From NCBI GenBank assembly GCA_040383605.1, contig JBEIDF010000185.1:1-7451 (forward strand): DNA of 7,451 nucleotides, written 5' to 3'. Below, one piece after another: positions 1 to 5,156 of the stretch. The DNA comes from M3007 sp040383605 (GTDB lineage Bacteria; Bacteroidota; Bacteroidia; Chitinophagales; Saprospiraceae). The notes beneath the pieces are model-generated. The model searched no databases. It had not been told where the DNA came from and worked only from the letters and a program-made list of their open reading frames with translations. Made by a program: the position numbers and the translations under genes. Position 1 is the stretch's first letter. Every line of letters starts with the position of its first letter.

Positions 1-467
1 GCAAAATAGTCGAGTATAAATTGAAGGTTATTTTCTGCCTGCCCTGCCGGTCGTTTCAGGCGTAATTGCGCGCCGGAGAGCGTAATTTCGTCAAAGTTGA
101 GGCGATTATTCAGAATGGAAAAAAAATTTGTTTCCAAACTTGCCCGCAGCTCGCGCGCGATCAGCAAAGTGTCTTTATTCAGGTCTTCCACATACAATCC
201 TTCCAGGATTACATTATCGAAAAGTCCGACGTCTATTTTGTCCAGACGAACAGTCGTTTGCAGTTCCTCCGACAAAAAAGCCGTCGCCTTGCCGATCAGC
301 CAGTTTTGGACAAACGGGCTTTGAAGCAAAAAATAAAGGACAATGAGCAAAAAAAAGAACAGAAACACGCCGTTTTCAACCCTCCGCCAGACACGGCGAA
401 AGACAGAAAAACGCCCCGGCGGCTGCAGCGGCGTGTTGGAGGGATTCTGACCGGAAGGGGCTGTCAT
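1..467 (-). CDS. TamB/AsmA-like envelope protein, N-terminal part (runs off left edge)
   Basis: Reading leftward from an ATG at 467, the frame stays open to the window edge, giving about 155 residues with no stop, so only the N-terminus is present. There is a proline-rich cytoplasmic lead (about residues 1-30), then one hydrophobic segment (about 33-50, FLFFFLLIVLYFLL). The next stretch reads SPFVQNWLIGKATAFLSEEL, followed by LDKIDVGLFDNVILEGLYVED. This arrangement, a signal anchor followed by a 'layer' start describing attached beta elements, is typical of the very long TamB (DUF490) proteins of Bacteroidota. Those are anchored in the inner membrane and span the periplasm, and they are linked to outer-membrane protein insertion or lipid transport. 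An ATG at 474 in another frame stops after about 32 codons and was rejected. No Shine-Dalgarno is visible. Family assignment is by recognition of the N-terminal pattern; the diagnostic C-terminal domain lies outside the window. Confidence 0.8.
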   Translation of the reverse strand, partial: MTAPSGQNPSNTPLQPPGRFSVFRRVWRRVENGVFLFFFLLIVLYFLLQSPFVQNWLIGKATAFLSEELQTTVRLDKIDVGLFDNVILEGLYVEDLNKDTLLIARELRASLETNFFSILNNRLNFDEITLSGAQLRLKRPAGQAENNLQFILDYF

Positions 468-489
468 AATGCATAATTTTCCAAGGGGG

Positions 490-549
490 TCCCGCAGAAT
501 CCGCTAAAAATAAAATTCTTAATCTGCGTTCTCTGCGAGTTCTGCGGGA
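490..549. repeat. Inverted-repeat intergenic element with 9-bp CTGCG units
   Basis: The 10-base arm TCCCGCAGAA at 490-499 is perfectly complementary to TTCTGCGGGA at 540-549, with a 40-base loop. The right arm is internally repetitive: TCTGCG occurs at 523, 532 and 541, exactly every 9 bases. The left arm carries a degraded complementary second unit (TCCGC, about 500-504). It sits between two minus-strand genes, just after the stop of the coiled-coil protein gene and before the TamB-like gene. It could fold as a long hairpin in RNA and act as a 3' stabiliser or terminator, or be a member of a dispersed REP-like family. Similar CTGCG-rich hairpins are, from memory, common between genes in Bacteroidota and environmental genomes; copy number cannot be seen here. 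Confidence 0.6.
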
Positions 550-555
550 GATTCA

Positions 556-1479
556 TTACGACACGCGGAAGCTGGAGGCGCCCAATAGTCCTTTATCACA
601 ATAGATTCCGACGACATAATTCCCTGCTTTGAGGCGGTCGTCGAATTTGTGGGAGAAAGAGAGTCGCTGTGTCACGTCCAGGTTTACGCCTTTCATTTCC
701 TGCGCGATGATCTCTACCGGGCCGGAGGGTGCGTACACCGTTGCTTTGATTGGGTTGGCGCTGGGTACAGGATTACCCTGATCGTCTGTGATGACCAGGT
801 AAAGTTTTTGCGGGCCTTGGTAAACGGCCGGCACGTCTGCGAGGTCGAACGTAACGAGTACGCCTTTCGCGCGACGGGCTTTGGTGGTGAGTTTTTCACT
901 TTTTCGCTCCACTTCCACGCGGAAAGAGGTGGCGCGGAAGGTAGCGGATTGCGTTTTGCGAATCTGATCCTCCAGTTGCTTAGCCAAATCCGTGACCTGG
1001 CTGTTGAGTTTGGTATTCTGGCCTTTCAGATCCGTATTTTCCGTGGCGAGGCGTTCATTTTCTGAACGGAGTTGTTGATTCTCCAAGCGCAGATTGTTGA
1101 TAATCTGCTCCATATCAGTTTTTGTTTTCTGCAATTCCGCAATTTGGGCGCGCAGCACCTGCAGGTCTTTGGTGTTTTGTGCCTTGATTTGTTTGATGAC
1201 GATCTCCTTTTTTTGCACCAGGGCAGCCGAGGCAGAGACTTCGCCTTGCAGATTTTCATTTTCCGTACGCAGGTCGGAATACGCCAGATTGAGGCTGTCC
1301 AGCGACTGCGCGAGCCGGTCTTTTTCAATCGTCAGTGCGCTCACCAGCGCCTCTTTCTCTAAGGAGACGTCTTTAAGCGCCTGTGATTTTTGCCAAAAAA
1401 ACCAACCCAGGGTGCCGGAGAGCAGCAACAGGATCGCGATGATAATACCGTAGATGCGAGCATTCTGATTGTCGTTCAT
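556..1479 (-). CDS. Membrane-anchored coiled-coil protein with C-terminal beta domain, function unknown
   Basis: This is a 307-residue protein starting at the ATG at 1479 (MNDNQNARIYG). A longer frame reaches an ATG at 1530, but that start would sit inside a probable promoter element at 1528-1535, so the shorter form is preferred. One transmembrane segment lies at about residues 10-29. It is followed by a long heptad-rich coiled coil at about 36-176, rich in E, L, Q, K and N (for example LRLENQQLRSENERL). The last third (about 180-307) is beta-rich, with KLYLVITDDQGNPVP and a C-terminal GIYCDKGLLGASSFRVS, and looks like an immunoglobulin-type or other beta-sandwich domain. The likely topology is a short cytoplasmic tail, one membrane anchor, and the coiled coil plus beta domain in the periplasm. 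I do not recognise a named family. A structural or scaffolding role at the envelope is inference. It has its own promoter candidate and appears monocistronic. Confidence 0.85.
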   Translation of the reverse strand: MNDNQNARIYGIIIAILLLLSGTLGWFFWQKSQALKDVSLEKEALVSALTIEKDRLAQSLDSLNLAYSDLRTENENLQGEVSASAALVQKKEIVIKQIKAQNTKDLQVLRAQIAELQKTKTDMEQIINNLRLENQQLRSENERLATENTDLKGQNTKLNSQVTDLAKQLEDQIRKTQSATFRATSFRVEVERKSEKLTTKARRAKGVLVTFDLADVPAVYQGPQKLYLVITDDQGNPVPSANPIKATVYAPSGPVEIIAQEMKGVNLDVTQRLSFSHKFDDRLKAGNYVVGIYCDKGLLGASSFRVS

Positions 1480-1527
1480 ATTCAGTGATTGATTGATGGA
1501 ATAAATAAATTTTCCTTTTTCTCGAGG

Positions 1528-1535
1528 CAAATTTA
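1528..1535 (-). promoter_or_regulatory. Candidate Bacteroidota -7 promoter element for the coiled-coil protein gene
   Basis: On the minus strand the bases read TAAATTTG, an exact match to the Bacteroidota -7 consensus TAnnTTTG. Transcription starting a few bases downstream would leave a leader of roughly 40 bases before the ATG at 1479. No clean -33 TTG is present at the usual 17-21 base spacing, so the call is moderate. Confidence 0.4.
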
Positions 1536-1548
1536 AGGCGCTTCTGGA

Positions 1549-1560
1549 TTAAACGTTTAA
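1549..1560. promoter_or_regulatory. Perfect 12-bp palindrome overlapping the -33 region
   Basis: TTAAACGTTTAA is a perfect dyad centred about 20 bases upstream of the TAAATTTG element, where the -33 contact would lie. It could be an operator for the coiled-coil protein gene. It is AT-rich and short, so it may be chance. Confidence 0.25.
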
Positions 1561-1577
1561 AATCTGATTAATTAGAT

Positions 1578-1595
1578 AAAAATCCGGCGATTTTT
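1578..1595 (-). terminator. Weak hairpin downstream of mobA, possible terminator
   Basis: AAAAATC at 1578-1584 pairs perfectly with GATTTTT at 1589-1595 around a 4-base loop, about 30 bases after the mobA stop. On the minus strand it ends in a run of T. The stem is mostly A-T and lacks a GC clamp, so termination would be weak. It is the only terminator-like structure between mobA and the next gene. Confidence 0.25.
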
Positions 1596-1623
1596 TTAAA
1601 AAATTATTGGACAGATTGCACTG

Positions 1624-2202
1624 TTAAGCCAAAATCCGGCAAATGGCCGTATAATCTTCCGGGCTGTTCGCATTCAACAGGAGGGTTGGATCCGGCGGCG
1701 AAACAATCTTAACCAATTGATCCTCCAGTACCTTGCGCAGGCTGTAATCCCCGGCGTCAACTTGTCGGGTGAGGCAGCCACGCGCGGCAGGCTCCCAAAT
1801 GGCCGCCAAGGGTTCCGGCCCGAAGGATGTCGCGCAGCCAGTAAACAGTCGCTCCGGATCTCGGTGCTGGATAAGCCAATGCAAAAAATCGGCAGTTACC
1901 AAGGGTAAATCACAGGCGACGACCAGCCAGGCGCGCCCGGGATAGGCGTCCATTGCAGAGCGCAAAGCGCCCGCCGGACCGATTGGGCCATGGGCATCAG
2001 GAATCAGACAATCGGTCGGTAGCGCCTGGTTTAATTGATCGGGCCGGATCGAAAGGCACGCGGGTAGTCCTATCTGCCGGAATAAATCCAACAGATACTC
2101 CCGTTGTGGCTTGCCATGCCACGCAATCAGTCCCTTGTCTGTACCCATGCGGGTGGACAAGCCGCCGGCCAGCACAAGCCCCCAAAGCGGCGCGCTCAAC
2201 AC
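1624..2202 (-). CDS. mobA: Molybdenum cofactor guanylyltransferase MobA
   Basis: This 192-residue protein is close in length to E. coli MobA (about 194). MobA transfers GMP from GTP to Mo-molybdopterin in the cytoplasm, producing the guanine-dinucleotide cofactor used by DMSO-reductase-family enzymes. The nucleotide-binding signature LAGGLSTRMGTDK is at residues 11-23. The metal-binding ACDLP is at 96-100 (Asp98), EPLAAIW is at 130-136, and the C-terminal NANSPED is at 177-183. All are family hallmarks. The ATG at 2202 overlaps the stop of the upstream 122-residue gene (they share 2196-2202), which implies co-transcription and translational coupling. The divergent neighbour is fdhD, whose product works on the same cofactor. 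No truncation or missing key residue was seen. Confidence 0.93.
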   Translation of the reverse strand: MLSAPLWGLVLAGGLSTRMGTDKGLIAWHGKPQREYLLDLFRQIGLPACLSIRPDQLNQALPTDCLIPDAHGPIGPAGALRSAMDAYPGRAWLVVACDLPLVTADFLHWLIQHRDPERLFTGCATSFGPEPLAAIWEPAARGCLTRQVDAGDYSLRKVLEDQLVKIVSPPDPTLLLNANSPEDYTAICRILA

Positions 2203-2564
2203 AGCGGCGCCTGTTGGTCGGCCAGTTCCTCAAAGAAATCCTTTTTGTCCTCGTCCGGACGATCTTTACAAGGAAAATCCTTCTCGACCAGAACGTGGAC
2301 GCCGGCGGCGTGGGACTCCATGCCCACTGTTTCGGATTGTATCCAACGCTCAGCCTCCAGGAGCGGGAGCCGCACGCAGATCCGTCCGTCGGAAAAGCTG
2401 CAGGTCATAGATTCTACATCGGCATCCAGACGCACTTCCCAAGCAAAAACCGGCCCTTCTGCAAAATGTACCCCCGTTTGTAAGCGTTTTTGATCATACA
2501 GGGTTTGAATTTCAGATTTACGGAGGCGCAAACGGATACTATTGTGCTCGCATCGTATCTTCAT
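2196..2564 (-). CDS. Small DUF7009-like protein, coupled to mobA
   Basis: This is a 122-residue soluble protein with no signal peptide or membrane segment. The N-terminus MKIRCEHNSIRLRLRKSEI looks like a short beta strand and helix. The centre is beta-rich (VFAWEVRLDADVESMTCSF), and the C-terminal part contains VLVEKDFPCKDRP followed by an acidic helix. Cysteines are at residues 5, 55, 63, 99 and 122. From memory this resembles the small Bacteroidota family named DUF7009, found beside molybdenum-cofactor genes; that name is tentative. Its 3' end overlaps the mobA start by 7 bases, and its 5' end faces fdhD across a 75-base shared upstream region. A role in cofactor maturation or regulation is inferred from context only; no catalytic motif is recognised. 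Confidence 0.8.
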   Translation of the reverse strand: MKIRCEHNSIRLRLRKSEIQTLYDQKRLQTGVHFAEGPVFAWEVRLDADVESMTCSFSDGRICVRLPLLEAERWIQSETVGMESHAAGVHVLVEKDFPCKDRPDEDKKDFFEELADQQAPLC

Positions 2565-2629
2565 GGCGTGAAATTGAACATTTTTTGAATCAGCAAGGCA
2601 ATCACCGGCAAGTTTAAAGGTTAACAGGA

Positions 2630-2637
2630 CAAAAATA
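2630..2637 (-). promoter_or_regulatory. Possible -7 element for the DUF7009-like/mobA operon
   Basis: On the minus strand this reads TATTTTTG, matching TAnnTTTG. It lies just before the fdhD start codon and would give a leader of about 60 bases to the ATG at 2564. No TTG stands at the right upstream spacing, and the surrounding run of A/T raises the odds of chance. Confidence 0.28.
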
Positions 2638-2639
2638 CG

Positions 2640-3464
2640 ATGAATCCGTCAATTCGCCCAACGCAAACGCAAACCCACACGCCGCAAGGCGTTCAAAACC
2701 GGGAGGATTACCTCGTCCTGGAAGAACCGTTGGAGATTCGACTGGCGCATGGCGCCGGAAAAAGTCGCAAACGGTTTACTGTGGCCGTCACCATGCGCAC
2801 GCCCGGCCACGATGAAGATTTGGCGCTCGGTTTTCTATTTACAGAGGGCATTATCGCCAAGGCGGACGTCGTCACGGAAATCCGGATACCGGAAGAAAAT
2901 GTGATTCTGTTGGAATTAGCGCCCGATATCTATGTGGATTCGGAGCGGCTGGTGCGGCATTTTTACACCACGTCCAGCTGCGGCGTTTGCGGAAAAACCT
3001 CTTTGGAAGCAGTCCAGACTGTCAATTGCTACTACCCAGTGCACGGGAGGCCGCAGATTAGTCCGGAATTAATGTACGGGCTGCCGGAGAAACTGCGCGC
3101 AGCACAGCTGGCTTTTGCTTCCACCGGCGGATTACACGCAACCGGCTTATTCGGCGCGACGGGTAATTTACTCTTCTTGCGCGAGGACATCGGGCGGCAT
3201 AACGCCCTGGACAAAGTGCTCGGGGCAGCCTTGCGCGCCGGCGCTCCCCTACCCTTTCGGGATTATATTGTACTGGTCAGCGGCCGCGCCGGATTCGAAC
3301 TGGTACAAAAAGCCACTATGGCGGGGATCCCTGTGCTGGCGGCCGTCGGCGCGCCCTCAAGCCTGTCGGTAGAACTGGCAGAGGCCGGAAATATGACGCT
3401 GATTGGTTTTTTGCGCGGCGAACGATTTAATATTTACGCCTGGCCGGAAAGAATTACGCCCTGA
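2640..3464 (+). CDS. fdhD: Sulfur carrier protein FdhD (formate dehydrogenase accessory sulfurtransferase)
   Basis: This is a 274-residue cytoplasmic protein, the usual FdhD size. FdhD takes persulfide sulfur from a cysteine desulfurase (IscS in E. coli) and passes it to the bis-MGD cofactor, activating formate dehydrogenases. The functional CxxC pair is Cys114 and Cys117 in TTSSCGVCGKTS. Other family blocks are DEDLALGFLFTEGI (58-71), STGGLHATGLF (161-171), REDIGRHNALDKVLG (181-195), and SGRAGFELVQKATMAGIPVL (214-233), followed by GAPSSLSVELAE. The ATG at 2640 is chosen because the family domain begins soon after, around residue 20; the first 20 residues are a variable, polar, T/Q-rich lead. 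It is divergent from the DUF7009-like/mobA pair. No formate dehydrogenase or other molybdoenzyme is visible in the window. No terminator hairpin was found in the 118 bases before the next gene. Confidence 0.95.
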   Translation: MNPSIRPTQTQTHTPQGVQNREDYLVLEEPLEIRLAHGAGKSRKRFTVAVTMRTPGHDEDLALGFLFTEGIIAKADVVTEIRIPEENVILLELAPDIYVDSERLVRHFYTTSSCGVCGKTSLEAVQTVNCYYPVHGRPQISPELMYGLPEKLRAAQLAFASTGGLHATGLFGATGNLLFLREDIGRHNALDKVLGAALRAGAPLPFRDYIVLVSGRAGFELVQKATMAGIPVLAAVGAPSSLSVELAEAGNMTLIGFLRGERFNIYAWPERITP

Positions 3465-3554
3465 TAGGTGGCAATAGCGCCCCTGCCGGACAACGATCCC
3501 TAAAAAGTGCAATACCTGCCGTGCTTAGTCCAAAGTTTGAACCATTAAACAGCC

Positions 3555-3562
3555 GACCTTTG
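3555..3562 (+). promoter_or_regulatory. Weak -7 element before the TSUP transporter
   Basis: GACCTTTG matches TAnnTTTG at seven of eight positions and is followed by C, as is often seen in this phylum. A TTG lies at 3538-3540, but the spacing of 14 is short. It would leave a very short leader before the ATG at 3583. The rest of the 118-base gap after fdhD shows nothing else that I can support. Confidence 0.25.
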
Positions 3563-3582
3563 CGTTGTTAATTTGATTGCAC

Positions 3583-4374
3583 ATGGAAATTCTCGGATAT
3601 ATCGGCGCGGCAGTAATGGGTTTAACGCTCGGCCTTATCGGCGGCGGCGGATCTATCCTGACGGTGCCGATTTTGGTCTATTTGTTTCATATCAACCCGG
3701 TGCTGGCTACCGCCTACTCCTTATTTATTGTGGGGCTTACCAGCCTGATTGGGTCGCTCAGCCACATTCGGATGGGAAACATCGAATGGAAAACTGCGAT
3801 CGTATTCGGTATTCCATCTATCATTGCGGTTTTTTTTACCCGCTGGGCGATAATCCCCGCGATTCCGGATGCGCTGTTTTCTCTGGGCGATTTTGTGGTC
3901 ACTAAATCGCTGCTGCTGCTGCTGTTGTTTGCCGTACTGATGGTAGCCGCCTCCATCAGCATGATTCGAAAGACCAAACCGCGCGCGGTATCCGGCGAAG
4001 TGCGGTTTAACTATCCGCTTATTTTGGCGGAAGGACTGGTGGTGGGCGTGGTGACCGGACTGGTGGGCGCCGGTGGCGGTTTTTTGATCATTCCGGCCCT
4101 GGTATTGCTTGCGAATCTGCCAATGAAACAGGCGGTGGGCACCTCCCTCATCATTATCGCGGCGAAATCGCTGATCGGTTTTACGGGAGATGTCAACACT
4201 GAAATCGCGGTTGACTGGTCGTTTTTGCTAACATTCTCCGCGATTGCAACAGCAGGTATCCTGGGCGGCAGCCTACTTTCCAAACACCTTGACGACGCCA
4301 AATTGAAACCCGCATTCGGCTGGTTTGTACTTGTAATGGGTGTGTATATCATCGCCAAAGAGTTGTTTTTCTGA
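3583..4374 (+). CDS. TSUP family (TauE/SafE) membrane transporter
   Basis: This 263-residue protein is hydrophobic throughout, with about seven or eight predicted membrane segments. Two internally homologous halves each start with the family's glycine-rich loop: GLIGGGGSILTVPIL (17-31) and GLVGAGGGFLIIPALV (159-174). Each is followed by a conserved threonine/serine helix (ATAYSLFIVGLTSLIG and AVGTSLIIIAAKSLIG). TSUP proteins (COG0730) export or import sulfur-containing anions such as sulfite, sulfoacetate or thiosulfate; substrate cannot be read from sequence. The ATG at 3583 is chosen over an in-frame TTG two codons upstream because MEILGYIGAA is the normal family start. Downstream lie two rhodaneses and a SoxB-like enzyme, which favours an inorganic sulfur substrate. 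Its last codons contain the promoter of the next gene. Confidence 0.92.
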   Translation: MEILGYIGAAVMGLTLGLIGGGGSILTVPILVYLFHINPVLATAYSLFIVGLTSLIGSLSHIRMGNIEWKTAIVFGIPSIIAVFFTRWAIIPAIPDALFSLGDFVVTKSLLLLLLFAVLMVAASISMIRKTKPRAVSGEVRFNYPLILAEGLVVGVVTGLVGAGGGFLIIPALVLLANLPMKQAVGTSLIIIAAKSLIGFTGDVNTEIAVDWSFLLTFSAIATAGILGGSLLSKHLDDAKLKPAFGWFVLVMGVYIIAKELFF

Positions 4375-4391
4375 GATACGGTGTAACTTTG
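4363..4391 (+). promoter_or_regulatory. Strong Bacteroidota-type promoter for the secreted rhodanese gene
   Basis: TTG at 4363-4365 and TAACTTTG at 4384-4391 are separated by 18 bases. Both elements match the Bacteroidota consensus (TTG at -33, TAnnTTTG at -7). Transcription would start near 4397, giving a leader of about 36 bases, AT-rich and lacking a Shine-Dalgarno. The -33 element lies within the last codons of the TSUP gene, so the downstream sulfur genes can be expressed independently of the transporter. Confidence 0.6.
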
Positions 4392-4432
4392 AGATCATTT
4401 ATTCGCCACTTATTTATAAATTTTTTTATATT

Positions 4433-4816
4433 ATGAAAAACTTGCTTTTGTTTTTATTATTGGCATCGGGCTTTGCCTGCACCCAAAACGCTGCGGCGCA
4501 ATCAAAAATAAAGCCGGACGCTTTCGAGCAAATGCTCAAAACGGATAAAACCGCGCAGTTGATTGACGTGCGCACGCCGGAGGAATTTGCTTCTGGGCAC
4601 TTGGAAAACGCCCGGAATTTTGATTATTACGCGCCGGATTTTGCCAAAAAACTCGGCACGCTCGACAAAAACAAGCCAGTGCTGGTGTACTGCGCCGTCG
4701 GCGGCCGCAGCGGTTCCGCCGCCGCGCAACTCAAACAAATGGGTTTTAAAAACATCGTTGATCTGGATGGCGGTTACCGCGCCTGGTCTGGCGCCGGGAA
4801 AAAAGTGATTAAATAG
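4433..4816 (+). CDS. Secreted single-domain rhodanese
   Basis: This is a 127-residue protein with an N-terminal export signal. Rhodaneses carry sulfane sulfur as a cysteine persulfide. The ATG at 4433 is chosen because it starts a classical signal peptide (MKNLLLFLLLASGFAC) and follows the promoter and leader; the frame is open further upstream but reads as non-signal sequence. Cys16 could be a lipidation site, but GFAC is a poor lipobox, and cleavage after AAA at 20-22 is an alternative. The rhodanese domain spans about 27-127. It has LIDVRTPEEFASGHLENA (43-60) and the catalytic loop CAVGGR at 87-92, with Cys87 as the persulfide site and a six-residue loop typical of sulfurtransferases rather than Cdc25-type phosphatases. 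DLDGGYRAW closes the fold. It is placed in the periplasm or on the membrane surface by its signal, 29 bases ahead of a cytoplasmic rhodanese. Confidence 0.92.
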   Translation: MKNLLLFLLLASGFACTQNAAAQSKIKPDAFEQMLKTDKTAQLIDVRTPEEFASGHLENARNFDYYAPDFAKKLGTLDKNKPVLVYCAVGGRSGSAAAQLKQMGFKNIVDLDGGYRAWSGAGKKVIK

Positions 4817-4845
4817 TACATTTTACCATATTAAAACAACAAGGG

Positions 4846-5151
4846 ATGTTTAGCTTTTTAAAAAAATTATTAGGCCCGGCGGTCAACTACAAGGAACTGG
4901 TCGAGCAAGGCGCGCTGATTGTGGATGTGCGTACCCCGGAAGAGTACAAACAGGGGCATATTGACGGCTCGATGAATATTCCGCTGCAGGTACTTCCGGG
5001 GAAGATCGCCGATTTGCGCAAAAAGGGTAAGACGATCATCACCGTTTGCCGCTCCGGTGCGCGGAGCGGCGCGGCCTTGGGAATGTTGAAAAAAGCAGGG
5101 CTGGACGCTTACAACGGCGGGCCCTGGAACCGTCTGCAAAATCAGATTTAA
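4846..5151 (+). CDS. Cytoplasmic single-domain rhodanese
   Basis: This 101-residue protein is the usual length of stand-alone rhodanese domains (GlpE-like). It has no signal peptide; the N-terminus MFSFLKKLLGP is a short amphipathic helix. Family motifs are LIVDVRTPEEYKQGHIDGSMNIP (about 24-46), the catalytic loop CRSGAR at 68-73 with Cys68 as the persulfide site, and the closing NGGPWNRL. It follows the secreted rhodanese by 29 bases, and its stop is five bases before the next start, so it is almost certainly in one transcript with the SoxB-like gene. The pair of rhodaneses, one exported and one not, suggests sulfane-sulfur relay or detoxification on both sides of the membrane; this is inference. 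No Shine-Dalgarno is obvious, although an AAGGG lies directly before the ATG. Confidence 0.93.
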   Translation: MFSFLKKLLGPAVNYKELVEQGALIVDVRTPEEYKQGHIDGSMNIPLQVLPGKIADLRKKGKTIITVCRSGARSGAALGMLKKAGLDAYNGGPWNRLQNQI

Positions 5152-5156
5152 TCCTT

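Noticed and set aside
66..476. Plus-strand open frame of 136 codons
   Set aside because: It lies antisense to the TamB-like N-terminus. Its product is basic, low in sense and has no family features, while the minus-strand reading has a clear membrane anchor and family pattern.
649..1065. Plus-strand open frame of 138 codons, and similar ones at 1072-1362 and 1094-1453
   Set aside because: These are antisense to the coiled-coil protein gene, whose repetitive heptad codons leave opposite frames open.
1579..1640. Direct repeat AAAATCCGGC at 1579-1588 and 1631-1640
   Set aside because: Only 10 bases, with one copy inside the mobA coding end and the other in a weak hairpin; probably chance or a small local duplication with no clear role.
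1953..2483. Plus-strand frames across mobA and the small upstream gene
   Set aside because: They are antisense to the well-supported mobA with intact motifs; the predicted products show no recognisable domain.
2585..2616. Possible fdhD promoter (TTG at 2585 and CAAGTTTA at 2609)
   Set aside because: The spacing is acceptable, but the -7 candidate matches too few consensus positions to be listed as a feature.
4340..4432. N-terminal extension of the secreted rhodanese to an ATG at 4340
   Set aside because: It would overlap the TSUP gene, cover the promoter, and place an internal signal peptide after 31 unrelated residues.
5046..5156. N-terminal extension of the SoxB-like gene to an ATG at 5046
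   Set aside because: It would overlap the cytoplasmic rhodanese gene by over 100 bases and bury the Tat signal internally; the ATG at 5157 fits both spacing and signal position.
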